Assembly: GCA_001599755.1 (NCBI GenBank)
Contig: BCHX01000001.1
Location: 310,001 to 374,000, forward strand
DNA length: 64,000 nucleotides
Direction: 5' to 3'
Source of the DNA: Gliomastix tumulicola
Lineage: Eukaryota; Ascomycota; Sordariomycetes; Hypocreales; Bionectriaceae
Position numbers and translations under genes: made by a program. A model generated the notes under the pieces. That model was not told the origin of the DNA. It did no database searches and was given only the letters and a program-made list of their open reading frames with translations. Below are positions 53,965 to 64,000 of the stretch, piece after piece (within the stretch, counting starts at the first letter, position 1; each line of letters starts with the position of its first letter).

Positions 53965-56523
53965 CTAAGACTGGATCGCCATCTCGCCAATAGGCACGGC
54001 CACGAGATACTCGAGCGGCAGCCGCATCGCCTTGCCCGGCTCCAGCGTCACCGTCCAGTTGATCTCGCCCTTCCTCTTGAGCGCGGCGCGCGCCGTCGCG
54101 CCCACCATGTCCCCGTCCCCGTCCTCCTTCCACAGCCCGTCGACGGACAGGCCCTCGGGCTTGAGCAGCTCGATCCGGACCTTCTCGGTGTCGGCGACGG
54201 GGATCTGGTCCAGCACGAGGATCTTGACGGCCTTGTTGGGTGCCGTCGCGGGGCCGACGGGCTTGGTGTTCTCGAGCTTGATGCACCGCTCAAAGATCTT
54301 GATGTCCTCCTTGGTAAAGAAGCCCGTCGTCGCGCGCTTGGCCTCGGGACGCGGGTACGTCACGCGGATGGTCGGGTCGGCGCCCAGACCGAGATTGATC
54401 GGCTCGCCGCTGCTGCAGCGCGGCAGGCTCGTGCGGCCCATGAAGCTGCCGTCCAGCGTGACGCCCACGGGGCCCTTGAGCAGCGTGAGCTTGCTGCCGT
54501 TGACGATCTTGGCGCTGAGGTAGGCGGCCGGCTTGTACTTGGCGATGACGGTGTGGCTGAAGGCGATCTTGGCGAGGTTGATGCGGGCGACACGCTGTTT
54601 GGAGGATGAGGAGCGCGGGGCGAGCGTCTTCTGCCCGGGAAGCTCGTACGTCGTCGTGAAGCCGGACTCGTCGACGAAGGAGTCCTCGAAGTCGAAGGCG
54701 CCGTTGAAGTCGAAGGGCGCGTTGTCGTCGCCGCCGCCGCCGCCGAGGAACGAGTCGAAGTCGAAGTCGTTGAGCATGTCGCCGCTGCTGCTGAGCTGCG
54801 CGTCGCCTCCGACGGACATGTTGAAGGCGCCACCGGGAACAGTAGTATTGTTGCTGTTATTGTTGCTTGCTGAGCTTCGCTGGAGGCTGTTGCCCCCGCC
54901 GCCAGTGCTGCCGAAGAGGCCACCGCTAGAAACGGGAGCGTTTCGCTGCTGCTGCTGTTGCTGCATCTGCATCTGCTGCTGGGCCTGGACAACGGGCGCG
55001 GGGATCGTCTGCGGCGGCGGCGGCGGCGGAGGAAACGCGTTGCCAAAGGACTGCTTCTGCTGCTGCCCGTCCTGCTCCTGCCGGGCAAGCATCAGCCGCT
55101 TCTTGTTCTGCTGCTCCAGCAGCATGAGCTGCATCTGGTAGTCCTGCAGCTTGTGCGGCGCCGGCTGGTCGACGCCAAAGAGGTTCTTGCGCGCGCTCTT
55201 GGACGTCATCCCTTGCTGCTGCTGGCGCCACTGGGACTGGCTGTGGCCGCGCTCCTCGCGGCTCTGCAGGATGCTATCCTGGGCGCCGCCGGAGGCCGCG
55301 TTATTGTTGTTATTGTTGTTCTTCATGTTGTTGGCGTTGTTGCTGCTGGTCGTGGTGAGGTGCCAGGGTACGAGGGCCGGGATCTTCTCCTCGAGGCTGG
55401 AGGACGAGACCTGCGAGGTCGAGAGGGTGATCTTGCACTTGGACCAGGTCTCGGAGGTGGTGTTGTTGAGCTGGGCGTCGAAGCAGAGCGTGCCCGTGCC
55501 CGTGGAGGTCGAGAGCTGCAGGTCGTAGCTGGGCGTCCAGAAGGCCGAGCTCGTCACGTAGGAGAGCACGAGGTTGCACGTCGTCGTCGTGGCAGCAGCA
55601 GCAGCAGCAGTCTCTGTCTCAACGCCTCCGGAAGAGGTGACAAACTCGGTTTCGCTGGAGATGGAACCACGCCTCGAGGACAGCGGCGTGTGCACGACGG
55701 CGTTGGTCGTGAGCTGGATCCGCACAGCATAGCACTGCTTCGGCCAGAACTTCTCCCGCTCCTCGCGCACGCGCTCCTTCTCTTTGATGCGCTCCTCCTC
55801 GCGCCGCGCCTCCTGGATCCTGGCCTTTGTCCTCGCGAGCGTCGCCTTGCGCCACGCCCGCGACGCTACTTTCTTCTCGGCGCGGTGCTTCTTCAGCAGC
55901 CGGTCCGTCTCCCTCGTGGCGGTCTCGAGCTCTGCCCGCAGCTCGGCCTTGTCGGACGAGGCCGCGAACCAGTCCGTCCGCAGACGGTCGGCCGCGCGCT
56001 TGTACGAGCCGAGGAAGTCCTCGATGTCGATGCCGTCGCCGCCCTTGAGGGTCTTGGCGTAGTCGTTGAGGATGCCGTGCTGCGCCTCGGTGCTGGCGTG
56101 CGCGTCGGCGATCTGGTTCACGCGCTTCTGCAGCTCCTCGGAGCGCTGCCTGGCCTCCCTCAGCTCGTCGCTCTCGGGGAACTCGGGCTCCTCGTCGTCG
56201 AGATTGGCATCATCCTCGTCATTATCACCGCCGTCGTCGTCGGACTTGTCCTCGTCCGAGTCCGGGTAGATGTCCTCGAAGATGTCGCGGTTGGGCAGCG
56301 ACTCGACGGCAATGTCCGAGATGATGGCGTGCCCGCTGCCCTCGACCTTGATGGAGTGCTCGTCGACGGTGGGCGTGAGGCCGTAGATGGTGATCTCGTT
56401 GAGGCCTGGGCGGAGGGGCACGTCTTTGATGTCGCGGGAGACCTGGGCGCGGGAGGGGAAGAGCGTGACGGCGCGGGTGGTGAGGCTGCGGACGTTGTAC
56501 TCGACCTTGGCGATGGAATCCAT
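53965..56523 (-). CDS. DUF4140/DUF4139 family protein
   Basis: Intronless, 852 aa. The N-terminus (about 10-110) is a DUF4140 domain, including RAVTLFPSRAQVSRDI and GLNEITIYGL. An acidic Asp/Glu segment and a long coiled-coil (about 130-260) follow. The DUF4139 domain comes after, with LVLSYVTSSAFWTPSYDLQL and, at the C-terminus, TVTLEPGKAMRLPLEYLVAV. It is interrupted by a low-complexity insertion of about 300 residues rich in Gln, Asn and Ser that includes FGNAFPPPPPPPQ. Relatives include animal F37C4.5-like proteins and bacterial proteins annotated as mucoidy inhibitor A. No activity is established. There is no signal peptide. A TATAAAT element lies about 300 bp upstream. Confidence 0.87.
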   Translation of the reverse strand: MDSIAKVEYNVRSLTTRAVTLFPSRAQVSRDIKDVPLRPGLNEITIYGLTPTVDEHSIKVEGSGHAIISDIAVESLPNRDIFEDIYPDSDEDKSDDDGGDNDEDDANLDDEEPEFPESDELREARQRSEELQKRVNQIADAHASTEAQHGILNDYAKTLKGGDGIDIEDFLGSYKRAADRLRTDWFAASSDKAELRAELETATRETDRLLKKHRAEKKVASRAWRKATLARTKARIQEARREEERIKEKERVREEREKFWPKQCYAVRIQLTTNAVVHTPLSSRRGSISSETEFVTSSGGVETETAAAAAATTTTCNLVLSYVTSSAFWTPSYDLQLSTSTGTGTLCFDAQLNNTTSETWSKCKITLSTSQVSSSSLEEKIPALVPWHLTTTSSNNANNMKNNNNNNNAASGGAQDSILQSREERGHSQSQWRQQQQGMTSKSARKNLFGVDQPAPHKLQDYQMQLMLLEQQNKKRLMLARQEQDGQQQKQSFGNAFPPPPPPPQTIPAPVVQAQQQMQMQQQQQQRNAPVSSGGLFGSTGGGGNSLQRSSASNNNSNNTTVPGGAFNMSVGGDAQLSSSGDMLNDFDFDSFLGGGGGDDNAPFDFNGAFDFEDSFVDESGFTTTYELPGQKTLAPRSSSSKQRVARINLAKIAFSHTVIAKYKPAAYLSAKIVNGSKLTLLKGPVGVTLDGSFMGRTSLPRCSSGEPINLGLGADPTIRVTYPRPEAKRATTGFFTKEDIKIFERCIKLENTKPVGPATAPNKAVKILVLDQIPVADTEKVRIELLKPEGLSVDGLWKEDGDGDMVGATARAALKRKGEINWTVTLEPGKAMRLPLEYLVAVPIGEMAIQS

Positions 56524-57491
56524 GATGGGATTGGGGGTGTTGGTGATGGTTGGGGGGAGAGGTGGACTGGGTCAATTGATGGTAGAAGTGACCAGAGGAG
56601 GAGGTGGTGAGATTGGTAGTTGTTGTACAAGTGCTCGGCTAGTGAGGCACGTTGCTGATAGTGTGGTACTGTAGGTTGTATCTGTGGTTGGTGCTTCAGT
56701 GGGAGCTCACAGGGTCGTCAACACCGCTGGACTGCTGGACCATTGAATGGCTGAGGAAGGAAACGAAGATGGATGATGAGATATGAAAAGGTGAACGAGG
56801 CAGAGACTGCCGGACAGGGTCTAATTTATAGCTTCATCGCCCCCAGGCAGCATCGTCTCTGACAGCAGCCTATGAGGCAATCTTGTTAGGCAATTCATTA
56901 GGCAGACAGGCAAACCAAGTCAGGCTGTTTCGCAAATCTCGTATCCACTGTAATTAATGTGGGGAACCAGTAAACCATGCAGCCTGTCAGGAGGCGGAAA
57001 GAAAATATGAGACGTCTGCCCCCCAAATTGTATGGCAATGTGTCTCAAGAATTCTCTCCACCTTGTGCCTGTAAGATCTAGGACCAATTTTGGGGGACCC
57101 GCTCCACAAATGCCCCTCTTTTACGTCCTGCACTGCATCCACTGTGCCGCTCTCCGAATTGTCTGTGATTAACAGCCATTGTTGCTTGCTGATGTCGCCA
57201 TTCTACACTCCTACTGTGTCTGATGAAGAGTCTGGTGGGTATGGGATGTATTGATAGGTGGTACTTCTTTCCCGGCCCGAGTGACGTCTCGCCTATCATC
57301 ACCCCATTGGTCACTGGGCAGGGCACTAGGCACCTGTACGCCGCCGAAGACGCTCCTATCATATGGGAGGACACGGCAATACGATGCTGTGCCTCGAGAT
57401 ACATGTGCCCCTCACTCTAATCCGAAGAGTTGCGGTGTAAATGACGAGGAAATTGCTGACCCCGACTAGGCGCTGTCTGCAGATCCCAGGC
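56524..57491. other. Intergenic, no gene seen
   Basis: The promoter of the DUF4139 gene and the 3' flank of the next minus-strand gene. Small frames only. Confidence 0.45.
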
Positions 57492-58370
57492 TCACACTTC
57501 CACGCCGCAGAACCAGTCCTTCTCCCCAAACTCATTCGCCAGCCTGAAGACATCGATGCCCCTCCTTTCCAGACCCGCTTTGATCTTCTCCGTCCATGGA
57601 GTGGACGTGAGCCGCTCCAGCTCTCCCACGTTGACCTGCTCCGGCTCACAGTCGAACTCGTGCAACGCGAGCCACGTCCCGGGCTGTGACGGGGCGTCAT
57701 CCGCTGCCGAGGCGAGGCCCTTCAGCACCCGTGACTGCTGGTTGTTACGCGAGTGGGCGAGCTTGAAGCGTGTCGTACCAAGGTAGCCTGTGTGCTTCTG
57801 CAGTGACGGGCAGCACTGGAAATCAAACAGTCAGTCAGTCTCAATACGATACTGCCCATACTCCAGCCGGCCAAGTCATGAGCAAGCCAAGCCATAAGAA
57901 AGACATACCTCCTGACGATACCAACGATCAAATTCATCGGCAGATACACCACCCTCGGAAGAATCCTTCAACTCAGATGTGACGAGGACCACAGTCTTGG
58001 TGGCCCCTTTCACACCTCTGTGGCTGTGGACCTGAACGAGAATATCATATCGGACGTCAAACTCGGCCAAGTCGTAGATCGAGTAATCTCCAGGCAACAG
58101 ATCGCTCTTGACGCGGATACTCCGAAATTCCTCTGTCTGGGTAAACCCCATCTCTTCCATGGGATACATGGCAAGGTACGGCTTGTCTGCCTGGGGATCG
58201 ACGCTGACGAACCGACGAGCCGAGTCGATGCCACTCGTCGATATGATTTCGGCGATATGATCGTCTTCGTACCATGAGAGAAATGTTGACTCGTCGAGGA
58301 GATCTGGTCTGGAAATGCGAGAGCGGACAATGAAGGCGCCTCTGCCTTTGATTGGTGTAGCTGCTGCCAT
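57492..58370 (-). CDS. EthD-like protein, two-domain dimeric alpha-beta barrel type
   Basis: Two exons (58370-57909, 57815-57492), phase 0, give 261 aa. The ATG at 58370 (context ACCATGG) is preferred because the open frame before it reads as 5' leader. The N-terminus FIVRSRISRPDLLDESTFLSWYEDDHIAEI has the W-Y-x-x-x-H-I core of EthD-like dimeric alpha/beta-barrel proteins. A second half-domain repeats it as ADEFDRWYRQE, joined to CPSLQKHTGY by the intron, and ends in WFCGVEV. EthD relatives include accessory proteins of oxygenase systems and small cyclase or isomerase-like enzymes in fungal clusters. I cannot assign a reaction. A second, shorter EthD-like gene is at 62866-63230. Confidence 0.72.
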
Positions 58371-59130
58371 GGTTGGATTTGCGATGGGGATGACGCCCGA
58401 GTTTGAATGCAGAATAGGTAGATCAAGAAGAAATCCGAGAGTTGGTTTATATTTAAGTTTGAAATAATATTTCTTCAAATTGATGAAGATGTTCATCTGC
58501 ACCCCCTCTCAATGTGTATGCGGGTAACGATTGCCGAGACGCGCCTCACGGAAATTTGGCCTCCATCATCCCCAGAACATACTCCACCCGAGTAAGTATT
58601 TAATTCGAAATCAGATCTATTCATTCAAAATTGGTATTCTCTATTCTGCGCGTTTGTTCCGTTGGGCTGGTTGGAGCGTTGACAGGCGAACGCTCCTCGA
58701 GCACGGGTAGAAGCAGCCAACCATTACCAAGGCTCTTGATTGGGCGAGTTCTGTGCTAGCAAGACCAATCTTGAAGAGATTATCAGGGAATAAAACACAA
58801 AGTCATGTGTGATGAGAATCTCTGGGCTCCACGGCTCTCCTCTTTCATAGTAGCTCCAGGTATAGGTTGGATCGACGCCATGGCAGTGGCGGAGGAGTTT
58901 GTGTCCTCGTGCCTCTAACCCTGTTCCCCCGGAAAACAACATGAGAACATACAATGCTTTGTTAGCTTCGATAAAGCTGTGCGAACCGGATACGCATGGG
59001 TCATTACCCCTTCAATGGGTGCCGTGGAGGCTTGGATCACTTGCTATGTCCAGGTGACATTCACGAGTATGAGGCATAGTGTATGGTGGAAGCCATACAC
59101 GCATTAGACAACCTGCGACAGCTATGCTAG
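58371..59130. other. Intergenic, no gene seen
   Basis: AT-richer upstream flank of the EthD-like gene (a TATA-like stretch near 58446) plus the 3' flank of the next gene. No coding frame recognised. Confidence 0.4.
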
Positions 59131-60404
59131 CTAAACAACTTGATGCTCGGGTACATCCTCAACGCTGGGGGCCTTGTAAAACCCACGCGTAGGCGAGGGA
59201 TAGACCTCGGCATCGCACAACGAGCACGCGATGGTGCGATCGTCGTCGGTATCCTGGTTCAAATGATGCGAGTAATGCTCGACATACGTCGCCGACAAGA
59301 TATCATCAAGACCGTCCTCATCCGGGGAGAGACTCTTGTCGCCATCATTCGTGGACTCGGCTCTTGGCGGCGACGGTGACTCAACATCACTCGCTGCCAG
59401 ACTCAGACCCCGAATGGTATCAGCCAGGCCGAGGATATTCTCCTCGCCGTCTTGGACTTTCTCGCTAGTGTTGGGGTTGAGGAACTGCTCCTCCATGGGG
59501 TCGGCCTGCTCGCTCTGCTCCTTGTGCTGCTTCATCTTCTCGTCCAGCGTCGTCGGCGCATTCTCATCGGGCTCCGGCTTCGGCATCTTCTTCTCCCGCC
59601 GCACGAGCTCGACCTCGAGTATGCGCATCCCCGACGGCACCTTGGCCCTCAGCCCGTCGTCGTCCACGTCAAAGTACAGCGCCCACGCGCCGGGCGTCTC
59701 CTCCACGGCCGCGAAGCCCTCCCACCCTTGGAAGATGAGGCGGCGGTCCTGCTTCGAGCAGTCGAAGGGACCCGTCAGGTGGTCCTGGGCGTCGACGCGC
59801 AGGCCGTACTTGACCTCGTGTGTGTCCCTGTCGACGTAGATCCAGTTGAGCTGCGGCGGGTCGTCGGCGATGGTGCTGACGAGGCCTTCGTAGCTGGCGT
59901 CTGGATAGGGCAGGTAGTATCCCGAGAAGGGATAGCCGTCTTCATCGGAGTGCTGATCCGGTATGTCGGTGTCGTCTGTCACAGGACGCTCTTGTGATAT
60001 GTATAACTAAGTCAAAAGGATCAGCTTTGGACGACAGTAGGGCATGATGGAAGCGAACCGACCTTTGAGTCTCTCAACACAATCTTCCGTCGATCGACAT
60101 CTCGCGCTCGAGTCGACGACTTGATACACGATACAACAAGATTGCACCGCCTCCCCCGATGCTCGTCTCTCCTTGTCTTGGACTGACTCTGACGGATAGC
60201 CTCCTGCGAGCCCAGCATCGCCGGACATATCGTCAGGGCAAGCAGCATAGACAGCGACATGCTGACAGACTGCGTGTCTCCCGTCTTGACTGCAATCCTC
60301 AATTTGGCAAGCTCCACCTCGAGAACACGATCAGTCGCTGTGCGGAGTGCTTCTTTCAGTCTTTCGATCTCTGCTGCCTCTTCCTCGGGGGGCAGACGAG
60401 ACAT
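59131..60404 (-). CDS. Conserved fungal protein of unknown function, acidic
   Basis: The 3' exon is open from 60006 to 59131, but its apparent start near 59982 is a GTG. An upstream exon (60404-60063) joins it through GTCGGT..CTTAG, phase 0, and turns LRDSK into LRDSKLYISQERP, giving 405 aa. In the first exon a further in-frame 87-bp intron (60290-60204, donor GTCAAG, branch-like CTGAC, acceptor CAG) may be removed. This would delete a hydrophobic stretch and give 376 aa. The N-terminus is a charged helix (EEEAAEIERLKEALRTATDR). The core includes YPFSGYYLPYP, LNWIYVDRDTHEVKYGLR, CSKQDRRLIFQGWEGF and WALYFDVDDDGL, resembling a conserved Pezizomycotina family. The C-terminus carries a Cys-x-x-Cys (IACSLCDAEV). 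No function is known to me. Confidence 0.7.
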
Positions 60405-60609
60405 GGGAGATGTTGGGGGAAAGCTCTTCAACCGTGAACAAGTGCCGAAATCTTTCCGTAGAACCAGAATGCGACGGCGGACGTACGTAGCAATGGGAAT
60501 GCAGGTGTGAACAGGAAAAACAGGGCAGATGTACATTAGACGGATGCAAGGTTGCGGTAGTATTCAAGGAAGGGCAAAAAAAGACGCGTCCACACACCAC
60601 CTCGTATGC

Positions 60610-60610
60610 N
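60610..60610. other. Ambiguous base
   Basis: A single N in intergenic sequence, a local assembly uncertainty. Confidence 0.95.
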
Positions 60611-61873
60611 GTCTTCGCGCCTTGCGTTACACCGAGGACGTGTCTTTGAACAAGGAAGATGCCGGCTCTCAGGCCGCTTTTCTAGCCCTCTTCGGCCCCC
60701 CGAGACCAACCGGAGGACAATCCCTTATAACGGGAGGGACCTATAGGAGGACGAGGAGCCCCGAGCGAGGCAGGTTGGGCATGCAAAGCCCGTTCAGAGA
60801 TAGCCTCATGTAGCGATGAGTTGTCCCGGCATGCACCAAAGCAACGTCTCCCATGTCGAGGCAATGCGCCATTGCTGCGAGAATCGAGCCATAACCCACT
60901 GTTCTAGATCCATCCTCCGGGGCCAGATCGCATGATGGGTGATCCCTGCCGCCCGGGATCTGCTACACGGGCTGCTCCATCTGCGGTCTTCCCAGTTTCA
61001 TGCCCTCTTCCCCGCCCTTGCCTGTCCACTCGAGGGGCGGGAAATTCTCCTTGGTCATCTCATTGGGTTGGGAGATCGGGAAGGGAGAAGCGGCCCCTGC
61101 TCAGAGGGTAGGGATTCCGAGAGAGAGACACGTACGATTTTCTCCTAGCCAACCCAACCAACCCCCGATGAGCTTAATGCATCTGCCGTCGTGCCTTTCC
61201 GCAGCAACGATCCCGTATTCAGCCGATGAAAGACAGGACGTCCGTTCTTCCGTAAGCTGGCCCTCCCCCGCCTTTGGTAAGCCAGCTGGCGTTTGTCATG
61301 CATCTGCGCTGTCCATACAGACGGCAGATATTCCCAATAGCTCCGTCTCAGGTGCTGCTAGTCAGCTGCTTGACTCTGGGGAACGTGCCACACTTCTGCA
61401 TTTGACAACGCATCGTGCCTCAGTTCCATTGTGGGAGGGGGACCAGACAAAGAAAGAGATCTAGGGTTCCTTGTCCTCGGAGCCCCTGGGGAGGTGGGGG
61501 GAGGAGAGGAAGGAAGACCACACACGCGACTCGGGCTTTGTTCGCCGGGGGTCTCCGACGTGTACTGTAGCTCTGGCGATATGGGACGAGGGACGACTGA
61601 CGGACGGGGGCGCAAAACGAGGTTGGGACGCCTGGGCTTGTGTGTTTGTGTGTGCCGGGATAGCGAATCTTTCGACACTGAGACTGCGATGATACCTCTC
61701 TTGATCCATGGAGGCGTCGTGGCCAGGATGGGGTCGAAAAGTGGTCAGATGAAGATGGCCTACATGCACAAGGGCACTGAAGTTGGCGAGCAGGTTGAAC
61801 GAGAAGAAGTATAAGAAGACCGGCCTTCGACCTCGAGATCTGAGATTCAAATCACCAAACAGATCAACAAGCT

Positions 61874-61898
61874 TCTCATCTCATCTCATCTCATCTCA
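61874..61898 (+). repeat. TCTCA pentanucleotide repeat in 5' leader
   Basis: Five TCTCA units lie about 100 bp before the next start codon, as a CT-rich leader element. Confidence 0.6.
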
Positions 61899-61964
61899 AG
61901 CATCATTATCAACTCCTTCCGCTCTCAGCGCCTACTCAATCGAAAACACACACCTACCCCTTAA

Positions 61965-61989
61965 ACCACCACCACCACCACCACCACCA
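61965..61989 (+). repeat. ACC trinucleotide repeat in 5' leader
   Basis: About eight ACC units end 11 bp before the start codon at 62001. Confidence 0.75.
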
Positions 61990-62000
61990 AATTAGCCATC

Positions 62001-62533
62001 ATGTCTGCTCCCAAGTGAGTTCTTGTCCTCCCCTCTTCACGTTTCAGCAGCAGGTCGGCTGACCAAGATCCCGTCCTCAGCGCCAGCAAGCCCCAGCCCT
62101 CCCTGTAAGCCCGAGATTCTCTCTCGCAGTTTTTTTTGTTACTCTTTGAAAGGACTCACAAGTTTGGACAGATCCACTAACTCTCCCGACAGCGCTGCTG
62201 CCCCCTCCTTCCGCCCTACCGGCAACCCGCTCAGCTATGAGTCCGACTCCGACGGCCAGGCCCGCGGTGGCCGTCGCAGGCAGCAGCTGATGGTCCCTCT
62301 GCCTACCTCCACCGGCCTCTCTGCTCCTGCTGGTATGTCTTTGACGTGATGATTTGTTGTGTTATGGGCGGGGGGGCTGACAGCTTTCCACAGGCCAGAT
62401 GCTCAAGGGTGCTGTCGGTGACGACGGCAAACCCCGTGACGCGGCTCTGCTCGTCGGCATCAAGCTCGACCTCGAGGCCGAGGTCCATCTCACTGCTCGC
62501 ATCAAGGGTGACGTCTGCGTCGGTCTCTACTAA
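62001..62533 (+). CDS. Small conserved fungal protein of unknown function
   Basis: Four exons (62001-62014, 62081-62104, 62193-62332, 62394-62533) give 105 aa. Exons 1 and 2 are only 14 and 24 nt, which is why no long frame starts here. After MSAPNASKPQPSLAAAPSFR and an acidic/Gly/Arg segment (YESDSDGQARGGRRR), the C-terminal half is smooth and hydrophobic/acidic: DAALLVGIKLDLEAEVHLTA, then a short end GDVCVGLY. I recall similar C-termini in many ascomycetes, without known function. The strong CT-rich leader and small introns suggest a well-expressed gene. No signal peptide. Confidence 0.8.
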
Positions 62534-62865
62534 GCCGACCCTATTTACAAGTCGGGATGCTCCTATTGGATGAGCCACTACTAGATTGTTCCGTGGCAGG
62601 GGCAGGCGGCAGGGGGGTGGTTGGAGTCGAGAAACAAGATTGGTCATAAAAAGGAGTGAGGAGAAAAGTCGATGACTTATCACGATGGACATGATTTGCT
62701 TTTTCCTTTGTTTCTAGCTAGCTACCGTACCCATAGATGGGAAGTGGTCCCAGACGTGGGATCCTTCCAAAATTATACATGGATCTTTGGGTGACTCCCC
62801 CTTTCTAGACTCTTCTCTGTGACCTGTTCTTCCTAAGGCTGTTGGGGTTTTCATACCCGGGCTCA
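62534..62865. other. Convergent intergenic, no gene seen
   Basis: 3' flanks of two convergent genes. No coding frame. Confidence 0.4.
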
Positions 62866-63230
62866 CTAAGACGGGATCACGTAGAGATCGGATATATGTC
62901 CGAGCAGCTGGATCGGCTCAGTCTCGGTAAAGTTCGGGACATCGGCCAGGAGGCCCGTCATGTCGATGGAGAGATAGTCGTTGATGTCGTCGAAGCGGAC
63001 CACGGCGACGAGCTGGTACGGCTGGTCAGGATTATAAGCAGTGATCTCATAGCCTCGGAAGCTAATGTTGGCGAAGGTCCTAAAGGGATGCATTAGCATT
63101 GTTCGCTCTCGAATATTCAGAAGGCCGCGTACTGGATGACCTTGGGCATATGGATGTTAAGGTAATACTCCATGTTGAACACAGAGCCAGAAGGCTCGGG
63201 GACATAGAGGAAGCTGGCGGAATCAGACAT
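62866..63230 (-). CDS. Short EthD-like protein
   Basis: Two exons (63230-63133, 63079-62866) encode 103 aa. The donor GTACGC splits the codon CA|G, so that MPKVIQ joins TFANISFRGYEITAYNPDQP. The N-terminus FNMEYYLNIHMPKV has the Y-x-x-x-H-M-P motif of EthD proteins, and the C-terminal LADVPNFTETEPIQLLGHIS matches the family's last strand region. The size (about 100 aa) is usual. A TATA-like ATAAATA lies about 100 bp upstream. Fungal EthD proteins act as small dimeric enzymes or accessory proteins in aromatic and polyketide metabolism; the specific role is unknown. Confidence 0.75.
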
Positions 63231-63712
63231 GATGAACACTTTGATATGGCAGAGAAGGTCCCGAGGTTGAAAAATGTGCGAGGCGGCTGATGGTGAAAGA
63301 GAATTGCCCACGATTAAGGGGTGTAACCCGTATTTATGCACATCCCATATCAAAAGGTTTACTTTTTTCTCTTCGTCGTCCGATTCCTCTGCGCGAATAC
63401 CTTCCACCTCCCGGCTGCTGGATGCTCAACCATGATCGATATATCCGCGACTCCGGCTGAGATTACGGTGAGCCCTGTCAAATTGCCACTCAATCACGAC
63501 GCCGTCTCGAAGGAATGGGGAAATAAAACCTCACCGCGTTATATTGATTTCCGAAGAAGAAAGGAGCTCGCGCATGTGGGCTGGCAGGGTCGCGGTGAGA
63601 ATGAAGCCCATGGTCATCGCCAATTGTCGGTCAACTCTGCGGCGCGCGACTGTGTACGTACACAGTGTGCAGTGTGTTCGTACCTGAAGTTGGAAATCCA
63701 GCGTAATTACTT
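63231..63712. other. Intergenic, uncertain short frame
   Basis: A plus-strand ATG frame (63432-63716, 94 aa) exists but has no recognisable features and ends at the edge of the next frame; it is not counted as a gene. Confidence 0.35.
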
Positions 63713-63967
63713 CTAGACACTAATATGCGCCTTAGATATCACTGAGTCTACCTGCGAAAAGAAGAGAGCCCAGCAAAATTTATTGGCATCATCCACGGGA
63801 AGGGCTCGAGGTACAGGGTGGGTGGTAATAGAGAAGCTGTTCAAATCGGCTGTCACTCTAGCGCTATTCATCTCTTCCTCACGACACGCAAGCCGAAGAG
63901 GAACAATCATGCTTCGGGTTTCGGGTCCTAGATATCGATCTGGAGCAGGGAGCAGGTCGGCTGACAT
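63713..63967 (-). CDS. Partial protein at window edge
   Basis: A minus-strand frame is open from about 63994 to a stop at 63713-63715. The first ATG at 63967 would give 84 aa. The sequence (LLPAPDRYLGPETRSMIVPL, then HPVPRALPVDDANKFCWALF) looks coding. Because the frame continues upstream of that ATG toward the window end, it is probably the last exon of a larger gene outside the window. Family not recognised. Confidence 0.35.
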   Translation of the reverse strand: MSADLLPAPDRYLGPETRSMIVPLRLACREEEMNSARVTADLNSFSITTHPVPRALPVDDANKFCWALFFSQVDSVISKAHISV

Positions 63968-64000
63968 GCGTAGATGCCGTTCAAGCCACCCGCTTCAGCG

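Larger units (their letters stand above)
60405..62000. other. Intergenic, no gene seen
   Basis: A divergent intergenic region of 1.6 kb with one ambiguous base (60610). Plus-strand frames at 61431-61814 are not convincing. The right end is the promoter and leader of the next gene, with simple repeats. Confidence 0.45.

Noticed and set aside
54958..56610. A 550-aa plus-strand open frame
   Set aside because: It is the antisense of the DUF4139 gene; its Leu/Arg/Gly-rich composition is the expected shadow.
59131..59982. Independent 283-aa gene starting at 59982
   Set aside because: The apparent start is a GTG; an upstream exon joins in phase and supplies an ATG.
63432..63716. 94-aa plus-strand frame
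   Set aside because: No recognisable motif, mixed composition and no promoter or splice support.

Overview
The window is nuclear DNA from a filamentous ascomycete (Pezizomycotina). Genes are dense and lie on both strands. Introns are mostly about 50-280 bp with GT..AG borders. Families typical of these fungi are present: HET-domain protein, AA9 polysaccharide monooxygenase, WSC-domain protein, Frizzled-like GPCR, EthD-like proteins and low-complexity Ser/Gln/Asn-rich regulators. No bacterial, viral or organellar block is visible, and no intact transposon, tRNA, rRNA or CRISPR array was found. All gene models were spliced by hand from reading frames and splice sites. Family calls come from recognised motifs, not from a search. 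|| Layout. 1-3152: non-coding leader. 3153-4947: conserved fungal low-complexity protein ending in Trp-Gly motifs. 4948-7710: no complete gene, but an orphan C-terminal coding exon on the minus strand (5935-6240) and small coding-like fragments. 7711-13926: a compact mycosporine-type biosynthetic cluster made of a sugar-phosphate cyclase (DDG-synthase-like, minus), an O-methyltransferase (plus) and an ATP-grasp ligase (plus), followed by a convergent AhpC/TSA-like redox protein (14129-15068). 16030-20700: a less GC-rich stretch of small genes, namely an unknown 162-aa protein, a plectasin-like defensin precursor, a 67-aa microprotein and a five-unit Cys/His repeat protein. 20853-31848: AA9 LPMO, HET protein, DUF1479 oxygenase-like protein, secreted six-hairpin glycosidase and a GFA/CENP-V-like zinc protein. 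35628-49882: large regulatory genes with long leaders, namely a Cid1/TUTase-type nucleotidyltransferase, an F-box protein and a Frizzled-like receptor. 50389-63967: WSC protein, nitrilase, cupin, DUF4139/DUF4140 protein, two EthD-like proteins, two conserved unknowns and a partial gene at the right edge. || How the genes work together. The cyclase, methyltransferase and ATP-grasp proteins match the first three steps of mycosporine synthesis: sedoheptulose 7-phosphate to desmethyl-4-deoxygadusol, to 4-deoxygadusol, to a mono-substituted mycosporine. The cyclase and methyltransferase share a 1.5-kb divergent promoter. No MysD-like ligase or MysE-like NRPS lies nearby, so the expected product is an oxo-mycosporine, the class typical of fungal spores. 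|| The most novel-looking items are the five-unit C-x7-C-x10-C-x(6-7)-H repeat protein, the plectasin-like precursor with an extra cysteine pair and a 9-nt microexon, and three genes I could only see by splicing short open frames (16030-16631, 18261-18592, 62866-63230).
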